Source of the DNA: Podospora bellae-mahoneyi
Lineage: Eukaryota > Ascomycota > Sordariomycetes > Sordariales > Podosporaceae
Length of the DNA: 64,000 bases
NCBI RefSeq assembly: GCF_035222275.1
Contig: NC_085884.1
Location: 2,790,001 to 2,854,000 of the forward strand
Direction: 5' to 3'
The notes below the pieces were generated by a model, which saw only the letters and a program-made list of their open reading frames with translations, did no database searches and was not told the DNA's origin. Made by a program: the position numbers and the translations under genes. Below are positions 42,373 to 52,325 of this stretch, piece after piece (the stretch's first letter is position 1; each line of letters starts with the position of its first letter).

Positions 42373-43074
42373 CTACAAGCCGCCCATCACACCCGCAACA
42401 GCGACCCCCACAGCCGCCACACCCATCACATAACCAGTCTCCCTTGCTGCTCCAGCGGTGCTGGTGCTCGTCGTGCCAGTGGTACTTGTCCCCCCCTCCC
42501 CATCGTCATCAGTCTCCTCCCCATCATCCCCCTCATCACCACCCGCACTCCCAGCCGGAGCAGCCCCCAAAACCTCCACCAAACCACCCGGACTCAACTC
42601 GCCATTCAGCGCCCTCTGCGCAGTAACACACCCCCCCACATCAGTAGCCGCAAGCGCAAGCATTATCGCTACCGTGTCCACTTCGTCAAACACAGTCGCA
42701 CATTCAACCGCGAAGTTTGTCACGTCAACTTTGTGCTTCGAGATCCAGGAACTGTGCGCCGCGTTCCAGCTGCTGATGACTGTGCCGGCTGCAGTGCGGG
42801 ACCAGTTTTGCGCCCAGGAGCACTGCGCGCTGAGGTCGGTAATGGTGGATTGGCCGGTGGAGAAGTCGTCTAGCATGCTTGGGATGAGGTCGGGGTGTTG
42901 GGTGGGCCGGTCACGGTTGAGGGATGAGTAGCTTTGCTCGCAGGGGGATGTGGTAGTGCGGGTTGGTGTTGGCGAGGCTGTTGCGGTGGTTGCTTCTTGT
43001 CTGGGTTGGGGTTGGTGGAGGTTGGGGGACACCGTGGCGACGGTGAGGAAGGGGAGGGTTGTGGCGGGCTTCAT
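42373..43074 (-). CDS. small GPI-anchored-type protein (paralogue 1)
   Basis: A single exon gives 233 residues. The N-terminus has a weak signal peptide (MKPATTLPFLTVATVS) followed by a Thr/Pro-rich stretch, then a globular part with four Cys (CEQSYSSL, CSWAQNW, CATVFDEV, GGCVTAQRA) and helices. After an acidic linker (GDEGDDGEETDDDGEGG) comes a Ser/Thr-rich tail and a C-terminal hydrophobic segment (GYVMGVAAVGVAVAGVMGGL) preceded by AGAARE, a GPI-attachment-like end. The gene to its right is related: both have a Cys-based domain with a helical SSWI motif, and both end in a stretch like AARET-Y-hydrophobic. Such proteins are common in Sordariomycetes and have no known function. There are no introns. 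Confidence 0.65.
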   Translation of the reverse strand: MKPATTLPFLTVATVSPNLHQPQPRQEATTATASPTPTRTTTSPCEQSYSSLNRDRPTQHPDLIPSMLDDFSTGQSTITDLSAQCSWAQNWSRTAAGTVISSWNAAHSSWISKHKVDVTNFAVECATVFDEVDTVAIMLALAATDVGGCVTAQRALNGELSPGGLVEVLGAAPAGSAGGDEGDDGEETDDDGEGGTSTTGTTSTSTAGAARETGYVMGVAAVGVAVAGVMGGL

Positions 43075-43324
43075 CTTGGGTGGTGTTCAAATTGGAAAGT
43101 TTCGGTTGAGAAGAGTATGGGTGATGGCCGGTGAGGTAGCAGTGTGGTTCATGCTCGCGGTTTTAAGGGAATTTGCCGAAATAGGTGGGTCGTGGCGGTA
43201 GGATCACCATCCATGTGGTTGTGAGTAATGGATTTAACGAGCGGTCCCGCATCGCGCCACAATCAGGGTTGAATATAACCATCGAGACCGAGGCTGCCAT
43301 TTGTTTTACCCGTGCTTGGCGTCC

Positions 43325-44056
43325 TTACACCATAGCAGCACCAGCCCACGCCGCCGCACCAACAACTCCTAGCACAGGCACCATATATGCCGTTTCGCGA
43401 GCTCCAGCAGCAGTCGAGCTTCTCGAAGTAGTAGTCACTGGCGTGCTCACACGCTCCCAGTCACCCGTCCAAACAATCCCGCCATTGTCGGTCGGAGTAG
43501 TAGGAACAAACGTGCCGAACAACAACTCCATGTTTGTCAGGCATTCTTCCAGGCCCGTGGCAAACTCTTGAAGATAATCCACCACTGTTTTGGTACCCAG
43601 CACCTCCAGACAGCGTTCGGAGAACTCGCTCAGTTGCGGCTTGGCCTGTGCGATCCATGACGACCTTGCTTCTCGATAGGTTGAAAACACGGTGCTGAGC
43701 TCGGAGGGGAGCATTGTCAATTCTCGAGTTGGAATACCAAGGTACAGCGAACACACCGATGTGTGATCAAGTTCTCCCCGCGAGTCCCTCGGTGTCCTCA
43801 TAGACAAGGCCTCATTCGCACCTTCACTCGCCGCACTTTCGCCGTACGGCCGGAGGACAGGTGGTTCCGTCGGGTAGCTGCGAAGAATTGAGCTGCTTGT
43901 GAAGAGACAGTTCTCCACAGCCTCGAAGTTTTCCGTGGGTGTTGGCGTCGGAATTGCTTCGGTTTGACGAGGGAGGATGGCGTGCCAACTGGCATGTGCT
44001 GGGGTTGTGAACACGCCCCACAGAACGGGGAGAGATGAATATGTTGACAGGCGCAT
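43325..44056 (-). CDS. small GPI-anchored-type protein (paralogue 2)
   Basis: A single exon from the ATG at 44056 gives about 243 residues; a start further out would be at TTG and is not credible. A signal peptide (MRLSTYSSLPVLWGVFTTPAHA) is followed by a KR-like basic site (LPRQ), a Thr/Pro stretch, and a domain with four Cys (VENCLF, SVCSLYLG, ERCLEVL, EECLTNM). The end (TTSRSSTAAGARETAYMVPV and then a hydrophobic tail) is a GPI-attachment-like signal that resembles the gene on its left. The shared segments SSWI (SRSSWIAQAKPQL here, HSSWISKHKVDV there) put both in one family. The function is unknown; a cell-surface place is inferred. Confidence 0.65.
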   Translation of the reverse strand: MRLSTYSSLPVLWGVFTTPAHASWHAILPRQTEAIPTPTPTENFEAVENCLFTSSSILRSYPTEPPVLRPYGESAASEGANEALSMRTPRDSRGELDHTSVCSLYLGIPTRELTMLPSELSTVFSTYREARSSWIAQAKPQLSEFSERCLEVLGTKTVVDYLQEFATGLEECLTNMELLFGTFVPTTPTDNGGIVWTGDWERVSTPVTTTSRSSTAAGARETAYMVPVLGVVGAAAWAGAAMV

Positions 44057-44458
44057 TACGAGTTGGTTGTTCAATCAAACTTTCAGCGGGTTATTCAAGG
44101 TCGACAGGAGACAGAATGAGGCATTCCAGACGCGTCTTCTCTACGGGAACGACATCCGTTATATTTGTCTGTTGCGTTAGGTTGCATCGGCAGAAGGCCC
44201 GCGCATAACACGCTCAATAGCACCTCTTGGCAAGGCTTTCACAGGGCAATTTCCGAGGTCACAGTCCCAGCCAACCCCCTGACCAGAACGGCCATATCCC
44301 GTGTTATCCCCGTATTATCCCCCTCCTCGAACGTGAATGAGGTTCACCTGGCATATTCTAAGATCACAAGCTTTTGAGATGCTGGAATTGGCTGGCATTT
44401 ATGAGGTAACATAAGGCACATCATTCTCTTCCTTCCCGACGCAAGATAACGCCACCCC

Positions 44459-44872
44459 TCAGTTACAAAAAGTCTTGAGAGTATGAAAAGTCCGAACGTC
44501 GTAGCAGGTCCCAGGGTACACCTGCATCTCGCTACCACTACAATCCGTGTCTCCATAGATGAAAGCTAGGTACGAACCTACCATTAGCAGTATTTTTATA
44601 GATATGGACAACAAGAGGTACTCACTGCGACAAGTATCAGCAATGCTCCTGACAGTGAGTGACTGCCCAGGAAGCGAGAAACAGCCTTGGTCGGAGTTGG
44701 TCCAGCTGCTCTTTCCATCGGTGTTGCACGTCCGGGTGTCGGACCAGGTGTCGAAGACCACGGCTGGGTCTATGAGCTTTGATCGAGCACGGATACTGGA
44801 GTCCGTGTTGATCACTGCGCCCAGGATGGGGCTTGAGAGGAAGAAAAGAGCGGCGAGGTTGATGGCGATCAT
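44459..44872 (-). CDS. small secreted cysteine-containing protein
   Basis: Two exons, 44872-44626 and 44565-44459, separated by a 60-nt intron (GTGAGT...CCTAG), give about 117 residues. The signal peptide is MIAINLAALFFLSSPILGA. The mature part has six Cys (RTCNTDG, QGCFSLPG, DTCRTF, DTDCSGS, GTCYDV, TFCN), enough for three disulfides, and a short beta-rich pattern, with no membrane anchor. It fits the class of small secreted proteins or effector candidates; the position of the intron between Cys pairs and a C-terminal Cys near the end are common in that class. No named family is recognised. It lies among other exported proteins. Confidence 0.7.
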   Translation of the reverse strand: MIAINLAALFFLSSPILGAVINTDSSIRARSKLIDPAVVFDTWSDTRTCNTDGKSSWTNSDQGCFSLPGQSLTVRSIADTCRSEYLLLSISIKILLMVGSYLAFIYGDTDCSGSEMQVYPGTCYDVRTFHTLKTFCN

Positions 44873-45538
44873 TGTGACCGTGCAAAAATGCTCGGGATCT
44901 AAGTGGTTTGCTGTGGTTGTTGAAGGGGAAGATGATGCGGTTATGGACTGAATCCCTAGGTGGGGGGAAGGGGGTTTTATCCTTTGATATCTAACTGCTC
45001 GAAACTGTGTTCTAGCTGTCTGTTAGATTCGAATAAGGTACTCTAAGACATCGTTATCTGGCTACACATGTCACAAACACTCTGGTTTGAACACCATCTT
45101 ACCACGAACTCAGATTCTTGATGCTTATATCGATATTAACTCGGTGTGACGAGCGCTGCGCGGTACTCAGCTCCAGTTTTGTGCCATCATATTGGACTGA
45201 GTCACTGAAACATCAGGTTATGCAATTCAAAAGGAAAGAAATAAGACAGAAGCAAAAGTCAAGGGTCTTGTGACACCCTCTCACTGCTGGCTTAGATACA
45301 CAAAAATAACTGGGAATATGTTGTGAACATGAAACCGACATTTATCTCCGCCTGAGCGGTGGACATATTCTCAGATTGAATATCAAAAGAAAACGCAAAA
45401 GATCGTAAACTACATTGGCACGCCTAAATGACTGAAAAAGACACAAACTACTACCTCTTTGTAGTATAAAATTCTTCAAATGTACCGACATCCCCCGTTC
45501 CTTGCCCAGAATACGCCACAATAACCCGCATAAAACCC
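44873..45538. other. intergenic, AT-rich
   Basis: About 660 nt of AT-rich sequence between two leftward genes, with no open frame of note. It should contain the promoter of the small secreted protein and the 3' untranslated region of the LPMO gene. Confidence 0.5.
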
Positions 45539-46264
45539 TCACCCCTGGAACACCGGCGGCCCAGGCGGCGTGTACTTGTCAAACGGCACATAAATGTTAA
45601 AAAATAACCCCGGATCATCATACGTATAACCCCTATTAAAGTCAAAATCCTGGTCCGGCACCGCCTCCCCCCCGCCCGTAACCTCGACCTGAACACAGCT
45701 AGGGTAGCTCTCTGGCCCCCTCGTGTTGTCAACCTTGAAGTTGATATCCGCCATATGCAGCGCCAGCAGCTCCTGCCGAATGAGATACTTCCCCGCCGCC
45801 AAACTAGCAGGCAGCTTGAAGTCGGCGCGCCCCTTGTTGGCAATCATCTTGATGGTGGCCCACTCGCCATTCTCAAAGCCCTCCTCCGCAATCTTTGACC
45901 AGATGGGCTGAGCACCGTTGCCTTCGGTGAAGGGGGCGATGTAAGTGATGATGGCGCCCTTGTGGGAAGGGTCGAGGATGTCGGTTGGGTCTTCGGGGCG
46001 GAAGTGGAACCAGCGGAAGGAGAGGGTGGCTCCTGCTGGGGCGGAGACGAAGTCCGGTGCTGGGGTGCCGCCGTTGGTGTTGCAGACGATGTCGGGGGAT
46101 TGGAGATCGCGGACGGGGTCGTTGGTTTTGGGGGAGCGGATGTACTTGTTGCGGCCGTCGCCTTGGTCTTGGCCGTTGACGAAAACGCCGAACATGGTTG
46201 CGTGGGCGGAGATTAGGGGGGTGAATGCCAGTAAGGCGGCGAGTGTTGAGGTGCTGAAAAGCAT
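45539..46264 (-). CDS. AA9 lytic polysaccharide monooxygenase
   Basis: A single exon from the ATG at 46264 gives about 241 residues. The signal peptide (MLFSTSTLAALLAFTPLISA) is cut before His1 of HATMFGVFVNG, which forms the copper-binding histidine brace. The second brace histidine is in LDPSHKGAIITYIA. Other family features are RWFHFRPEDP, the LLALHMADI segment with the second-sphere His, and SYPSCVQVEVTGGG near the end; the axial Tyr is in FDFNRGYTYDDPG or the nearby region. There is no CBM1 module. The enzyme is secreted and uses copper and oxygen or peroxide to break crystalline cellulose or related glucan. It complements the GH10 xylanase in this window. It is complete, with no broken residues seen. 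A TATAAA box is listed separately. Confidence 0.94.
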   Translation of the reverse strand: MLFSTSTLAALLAFTPLISAHATMFGVFVNGQDQGDGRNKYIRSPKTNDPVRDLQSPDIVCNTNGGTPAPDFVSAPAGATLSFRWFHFRPEDPTDILDPSHKGAIITYIAPFTEGNGAQPIWSKIAEEGFENGEWATIKMIANKGRADFKLPASLAAGKYLIRQELLALHMADINFKVDNTRGPESYPSCVQVEVTGGGEAVPDQDFDFNRGYTYDDPGLFFNIYVPFDKYTPPGPPVFQG

Positions 46265-46918
46265 TTTTGGGCAGAATTGCTGTGATGTTGAAAAGGAACG
46301 GCTGGCGCAAGCGCTTTGACTAGAAAAGGAATGGCTGTTTGTATTGCCACAACAAACGGATCTGATGAGTTGGGATGAATGAATTCTGGGATAATAATCG
46401 TGCGTGCACAAGAGAACCTCTTTATATCTCCAAGATTCAATCATCGACTGTCAGTCGGTAAAGAATCCATGGTGACCTATAGGTCAATACGGCCAGGACA
46501 TCAAGGCCTCGGGAGCACAATGAGGTCAGCAATGCGGCGAACTGCTGAGAAAACATTCGTCCAGTGCTTGGGTGGGTCAAATATGGTCCTTGTAGAAGGC
46601 AAGGATGCAAGGTGTCTAGCAGTATCATTGGTTAACTTTCTTGTCTTTTAGGAAAAGACCACTAGTTGGCACCCATCTGGCCTGTCTCTGTTTCAGGGGA
46701 TAGTTCAGACGAGGTCACGCTTTGTGGGGATATCGCCGGTGTCCCGGCAAGCTGGGCGGGATGCTGGGCCGCTCGCTGTGCCGTTGGCTTTGCGATGTGT
46801 TAAATAAGGCCCTATGAAACATGGCCAAGGTGCTCGCTGGTAATGGTGTGCTGCAAGGGGTGAAGGTTCAAAAAGGCGCAGCTATGGCCAGATTCCCGAC
46901 CAACAACCTTGATGGAGG
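46265..46918. other. intergenic upstream of LPMO gene
   Basis: About 650 nt that should hold the promoter of the LPMO gene. There is no credible coding frame beyond short shadows. Confidence 0.45.
46421..46426 (-). promoter_or_regulatory. TATA box of LPMO gene
   Basis: On the minus strand the sequence reads GATATAAAGAGG with TATAAA at 46426-46421, about 160 nt before the LPMO ATG. It is the right strand and a fitting distance for a highly induced cellulase-type gene. Confidence 0.4.
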
Positions 46919-47362
46919 TCAGGACTTAGATGCGCCAATCTTCCCAACGGCTAAATTGATGAGACTAGGGTCTTTCTGAACTTTGATAACGTCTTGTTGC
47001 AAGTTTTCAATTTCTGTGTCAATCTGAAATAGTCGCTGAATGAATTGATAGGGTTGCATGAGAGCGAGAAAGCGATGTTTGACTAAACTTGCCCTTGACC
47101 ATACACGCGATACTTTAGGAGCAGTTTTTGAACAGTTAGGAACGCAAACGGTTCGGGGCTTGCAGTCGGCCTCCTTATCAATGGATATTCGGACTCGATC
47201 ATTTGGACAATCGTCAACTGTTTGTTCCCACTCAGGGGCTCCCTTTTCTTGGACGTACTCCGCCATGAGCACCATGCGGCCCGGGTTCCCGCAACAGTGT
47301 GGAGAAATAACAAACACCAAACCGGCAGCTCCGCCACAGTCGGCGCACCTCGGCCCCGCCAT
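46919..47362 (-). CDS. hypothetical cysteine-containing protein
   Basis: A single frame from the ATG at 47362 gives 147 residues. The N-terminus has CADCGG and HCCGNPGRM, and the middle has CPNDRVRIS, CKPRTVC and CSKT, giving about eight Cys, possibly for zinc. The C-terminal 40 residues form a coiled coil (IDTEIENLQQDVIKVQ). There is no signal peptide. A different frame of similar length overlaps it, so coding is not certain, but the clustered Cys pairs favour this one. I do not recognise a family. Confidence 0.35.
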   Translation of the reverse strand: MAGPRCADCGGAAGLVFVISPHCCGNPGRMVLMAEYVQEKGAPEWEQTVDDCPNDRVRISIDKEADCKPRTVCVPNCSKTAPKVSRVWSRASLVKHRFLALMQPYQFIQRLFQIDTEIENLQQDVIKVQKDPSLINLAVGKIGASKS

Positions 47363-47536
47363 CCGATAGCCACGTTTTAGAACCCGAACTAATACCGCCC
47401 AAACACAACCCCGCGTTTATTCAAGCCACCATATGAGAGCATAAAACGGTGAATACATTCACACTTACAACTTGAAATCAGTTGGAAGATCTCACTATTC
47501 TTTTCTCACCAAGTCTATCTCCAACCCACCATAATA

Positions 47537-48301
47537 ATGTCCACCCCCGTCCCCCCAGGCCACCCCGACTTCGACCCCGCCGAAAACAAACGGCGCATGG
47601 AAGCCGGCGAGCTCTACTACGCCTTCCACCCCGACATCTCCAGCGCCCGCAGAAAATGCATCGCCGCCTGCAACGACTTCAACGCCGTAGGCTCCCGCGC
47701 TGACTTCACCCGGCGGCAAATGGTTGAGCTGTGGAAAAAGTAGTCCTCCCCCACTCCCCTTTCTCACCCTGATACTGGCTCACCCCATAGAATTATCTGT
47801 GACGACACCCCCAACCCCCCCGTCCTCGCAGACCCCACACAGGACGAAGCCCAGTTCACCCTCGCCTACCCCTACATTGACGGCCCCATCAAGGTCGACA
47901 TGGGGTTCAACCTCAAGTTTGGGGAGCAAGTTTACATCAACTACAACTCCACTTGGCTGGATACTTGTACTATCACCGTTGGGTCAAGGACGCTGATTGG
48001 ACCGAATTGCTCGTTCTATACCGCTACTCACCCTCTTGATCCGTTTCAGAGGAATGGGCTCAAGGGGCCGGAGGCGGGGAAGCCGATTGTGATTGGGGAG
48101 GATTGCTGGTTTGGGGGAAGTGTGACTGTTTTGGGGGGTGTGACTATTGGGAGGGGGGTTACTGTTGGGGCGGGGAGTGTGGTGACCAAGGATGTGCCTG
48201 ATTTTGTTGTTGTGGTTGGTAACCCGGCGAGGATTGTGAGGAGGTTGGATGAGGCGAAGGAAAGGTGGGAGAGGGGCGAAAGGATCGGGGAGAGTGCGTA
48301 A
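47537..48301 (+). CDS. maltose/galactoside O-acetyltransferase-like, frame break after intron
   Basis: The N-terminal Mac domain reads ENKRRMEAGELYYAFHP and ARRKCIAACNDFN up to an intron at 47740-47791 (52 nt, CTGATAC...CCATAG). Exon 2 begins IICDDTPNPP and then slips by one base: the C run at 47817-47821 has five bases where six keep the frame. After that the left-handed beta-helix hexapeptide repeats are intact: VGSRTLIGPNCSFYTATHP, IGEDCWFGGSVTVLGGVTIGRGVTVGAGSVV and the family end GNPARIVRRLD. The catalytic His is in TATHPL. The enzyme would move acetyl from acetyl-CoA to a sugar. No other acceptor or donor restores phase. It is either a one-base assembly error or a recent loss. Residues after the break are well conserved, which favours an error or a very young change. 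Confidence 0.75.
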
Positions 48302-48413
48302 GGTGGTGATGGTTGATTGGAAAGCGAAGTTGGAGTATAGCGTTCGAGTTGGAAGCTGCATGTGGATAGACCTTAGGGAGAGGCATGTTTTGGTTTGGAC
48401 ATGATTGTTGCGA

Positions 48414-49754
48414 TCACGGCTTTTTTGGTTTCTTCCAGGGGACAGACCAAGCCGACTTTGACTTGGGCTCCGTATTTTTGGTCTCGTCGGTCTTCTTTGC
48501 TTCCTCCATTTTCCTCACTACTTCCTGCTGAAACACCATCCACTTCGCTTCCATATCCTGCTGGCTGATCTCCGGCTTACCCCCAAGAGGGGCAGTATCA
48601 GCATCTTCCTGACCGTTGTACTGACCATCCTTCACGTTAAGAACCTGACACAGGGATTCCGCCTTGCCAACCAGCCATTTTCCATGTACCATGCCGTTTC
48701 TCCAGTGATCTGGCAACGCAGCAAAGCCCAGATAGGCTCCAAGCAACGCTCCAGCAAAGCAGGCATTTGTGTCGGCATCTCCACCCTTCATAACCAGCTC
48801 CGTGATTAGCTCCTCAAAAAGCATTGATCGGTCGAGCACCCCACAGTTTCTGTCCATGGCCATCCTAAGCAACACCACCCCCGCCCCCAACGTCTTATAG
48901 ACAAACCCAATCGAAGCCCCATCATCCAACCTCAACCCTTCCAGCCCATCTTTTCCATCACAAACCCTCCACAACTCCTCCCAATCCACCCCCGGATCCT
49001 CTTCCCGCCTCCCTACTACACTCTCATACCACCTCCTCCCTCTCTCAATCACCCCGTCAATATCCTCTCCCCTCGTCACCTCGCCCCTTACCAACTCCCT
49101 GACCAACCCACTCCCCACAACGCAAGCAACCACACACCTAGGATCAACATGCGTCGCCCTCGAAATCTCCGCCCCCAACTCAAAACACTTAGTTTCCTCC
49201 TCCCAAACCGTCACCAACCCCAACACATGGGTCCTCATTAAACTCCCATTCGGCGCAGCAAATCTGTTGGTTCCCCTCCAGTACCCCCTCGCGATTTCTT
49301 CCGGCTCTTCCGCAAACCCCTTGCTCGCCAACACAGTCCCAAGCAACCTCCCCAATCCGAGCGGCATCGTCCCCAACGGCTTGAACCCCTGAGAAGCCCA
49401 TATTCTCAAGCGGGAGGCGAAATCACTCTGCGTAGGGAAGACGTGGCTTGATGGTGTGGACTGATGTAAAAAAGAGAGGAGGAGGAGGAGGGAGTGGTCG
49501 GTGTCGTCTGTCCAGTGGCCTGGGGTGAAAGGGGCGCGGTGGCGGTCGAGGTGGAAGGGGGTGGGGTTGGGGTGGAGGGTGAAGGTGCGGGAGGGGTAAG
49601 ATGTCGCTGCTTGGGTCGAGGAGAGGAACTCGGTGTAGAGGCCTATTGTATCGCCTAGGGCTGAGCCGATGAGGGAGCCGGTGATGCGGTCTTGGAGGGT
49701 GAAGTTGAGGAGGGTGGTGATGGCTTCTTGGGGGAGGGACGGGATGGGTGACAT
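48414..49754 (-). CDS. ADP-ribosylglycohydrolase family protein
   Basis: A single exon gives 446 residues. The DraG/ARH fold is shown by its metal-binding motifs: ITGSLIGSALGDTIGLYTE near the N-terminus, GHWTDDTDHSLLLLLSF (the TDDT metal site, residues about 80-95), NGSLMRTHVLG, and KGGDADTNACFAGALLGAYLG in the C-terminal third, where the Asp-Ala-Asp-Thr residues bind the second magnesium. The proteins of this family remove ADP-ribose from arginine, serine or small adducts; this kind is common in ascomycetes, but its exact substrate is unknown. The last 70 residues are polar and end in a Lys/Pro-rich tail (WSVPWKKPKKP). The protein has no signal peptide or membrane helix and is probably cytosolic. 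Confidence 0.9.
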   Translation of the reverse strand: MSPIPSLPQEAITTLLNFTLQDRITGSLIGSALGDTIGLYTEFLSSTQAATSYPSRTFTLHPNPTPFHLDRHRAPFTPGHWTDDTDHSLLLLLSFLHQSTPSSHVFPTQSDFASRLRIWASQGFKPLGTMPLGLGRLLGTVLASKGFAEEPEEIARGYWRGTNRFAAPNGSLMRTHVLGLVTVWEEETKCFELGAEISRATHVDPRCVVACVVGSGLVRELVRGEVTRGEDIDGVIERGRRWYESVVGRREEDPGVDWEELWRVCDGKDGLEGLRLDDGASIGFVYKTLGAGVVLLRMAMDRNCGVLDRSMLFEELITELVMKGGDADTNACFAGALLGAYLGFAALPDHWRNGMVHGKWLVGKAESLCQVLNVKDGQYNGQEDADTAPLGGKPEISQQDMEAKWMVFQQEVVRKMEEAKKTDETKNTEPKSKSAWSVPWKKPKKP

Positions 49755-50009
49755 TTTTGGGGTGCGGATCGAGGTCCCAGGTAGTTGTTGGGTGTGATGG
49801 TTCGGTTATTGATGAAAGAGAGAGTGTGTGGTTGAAGTGAAAATGCAAGTCGGGTTTTGAGGGCTGACAGCCTTCGGGGCTGAGTTCTGGCGCTAGCGCT
49901 TTAGGCCATAGGAGGTTAGCGGTGGCAGTTGTGTAACACCCCGGCATGCTACCGAAGTCATATCTCCTCAGTCTTCAATATCCCAGGATTTTCAGGTTTA
50001 CGGATCCTT

Positions 50010-52220
50010 TTAAGGAGCTGGCCGCTCATCCACGAGTGAACATATGCCTCTCCCACGAGGCCCCATGGTGGATGGATTCCCATCCCCATCAAGACCCGCA
50101 GGTCTGATCACATGCAGCACTCCTGATCCAAGAAACATGGCGACTGTATCGCCTGGCTCTGCATTGCCTGGACACAAGCCGAATTCCATGCAATCTTCTC
50201 CCTCTGTATACCGCTGTGTCCGGCAAGTGAAAAATCTTCGGCCGTGGGAAACCGCAGCAATCCTTTCATTGGCGTTCTTGTTTCGAGGGTGATTCCAGCG
50301 CCGGCAGATATCTGGGAGAGAAGCTTCAGGTTCAACTTGATCGGTCCCGACAGGTCGGTCAACAAGGTAGTTAAAACCTTGGCTGGATACAGACACCATC
50401 ATCGTTTCAAAGAAGCGGCTGTCCAGGAATTCTTTCTCCTGGATCTGCTCCCCAAAAAAATGTGCGAACAGAGCTGCTGGTTATTCCCCGGCAATCTGCC
50501 CAGCTATCTGGAGTTCGATCAGTGTCTGTGTGAACTCCTCAAGGGCATCTACCCCTATCATTTCTGCCCACTTTCTCCGTCACGCTAATCGACGTGCAGC
50601 CGGGTTGACCCGATCAGGCGTGTTGGCGTCGAGCATATCCCCAGTGCCTGTGATAATACCAGATATCAAACCTTGGATAGCGAGCTGTTTGGTATCCTTG
50701 ATCATCCTGGTAACTGCATAGGTTTCACCATCTGCTTTGAAGACAACGTGTGGCTCCTCTTCAGAGTAGTCCAATAGCCCCCTTGGGTTCTGGCCAATAG
50801 TCGAAGGTGGAGATCCGCGATGATCCCAGAGCGGCATCCATGACGGGACGCCCTCGGGCTTTTCGATGCCGCAGCAATCACGGAGGAATCGGAGACTCTT
50901 GTTGCAAGTCAGTTCAACGTCAAGAAGGTCCCATATGACATCAAAAAGAGTGAAAGTTGTATCGTAATGAGCCGCGGACAGGGGATCAAGCACGTGTTCG
51001 ATTTGGGCCAAGCCTAGTAATGCGTAGACCTTGTCGCGAGGATCGGAGGCGCCAAAGCCGCGGAAGCAGCTGAACAATTCGTACATGGACCAGCGGTCGC
51101 TGGATGATATTAGTATCTGTTGTGAATGAGTAGGTGTGTATGCTTGTTCCGGAGGGAGGTATTTTGGCATCCTCTTTTTAATGACAGCATCTGGGCGTCT
51201 TGCATCTGTCGTCATAATCCGAAAGGGAGAGCGTCGTCAGTTGCGAGGCACCGTCCACATTTTTCAGGCCCAAACATTGGATTGCTCTCGGGGCTCTTGC
51301 CGGGTTATTCCGCCCCACGTCTCGAATTCTCGCCCAGGGTAATTCTTCTTCACGGCCTTCTCGAGCGATTGCAAGCGTTGACCCATGAGCAACTCTAGAC
51401 GGTGGTTTAGCAAGCGTTATGATGTAAACAGGCCGACGACATGAATCTTCTTGGTGGCAGCGATCAGGCGTTGCCAATGGTAAATCTGAAGACCAAGACC
51501 CTGTAAGCCATGGGAGTCCAGGATGTCTAGTTTAGCAAGATTTCCCAGCGCGTCCGTAGCATGGAGCAGAATAAAGACGGCGCAATAGCAGATGTTCTAT
51601 TCCGTGACAGCCGCACCATACCCCCACTGACCGCCCCAATCACGACTTCCTGGACAGTCCAAATACGAGAAAACCAAGGCCGCTCAAAGATCGAGAGAAG
51701 GTCAAACCAGGGGCTGGTGAAAAAACCAGAAGAGGCCGTGGAGAGTAGCCACAGGAAGGTTTCCGGCTCAAGCTTGGCCGTGGCTTTCACCAAGCCCCGA
51801 GGCTAATCACCTGTGCAACCGGTCCGGACCCTCAACTGTTGCAAAAAGGCCATTCCTCGCGCATCTTGGGGACTATTGTCCTCCCCGATCCATGCTATGA
51901 CCTCTGTGGCTGACCGATAGATGCGTCTCATAATGTCAACCTGGGACTCCCTCTCTTGGATATCATCTTGGTTAATGCAAATCGCATCGATCCATAACCT
52001 CTTGGGCCTGCCAGGGAGCCGGATGTTAAGCAGGGCGGTAAACAAGTATTGGCGGACGTCAAACGATGTTTCATTGAGCCGAATGACGTTTGTTGGTTCA
52101 GCTTCGCCCCAACCGTACGCAAGGCAGGTGTAATCGCCGGCTGGGTCAAGTGACGTGGTGTGGATTTGCAGCTTCAGAGGGCCAGTTCGATCGGGTGACG
52201 GTTTGAGATCTAGCAGTCGG
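50010..52220 (-). pseudogene. HET (heterokaryon incompatibility) gene, fossil
   Basis: This is a broken gene of the HET-domain family, whose members trigger fungal cell death after fusion with a non-self partner. The HET core is readable at about 52150-51830 (TCLAYGWGEAEPTNVI, LWIDAICINQDDIQER, IYRSATEVIAWIGED), then the family's later HET part (PWFSRIWTVQEVV at about 51690), then the C-terminal region (DPRDKVYALLGLA at about 51050-51000, GDTVAMFLG at about 50150). The parts are in the normal order and cover the whole length, but they lie in several frames with roughly four to six breaks. It is not a working gene. The good residual match indicates loss that is not very old. Its neighbours, a membrane protein and a subtilase, are intact. 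Confidence 0.8.
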
Positions 52221-52325
52221 ATATTTCATCATTCAACGCTTAATGCGCTGTAAACAAATGTCATTTTATATTTTGTTAAGGTATATACCCCTGTTTATTT
52301 ACTGCTTCTCACGCTGTTTAATCAC

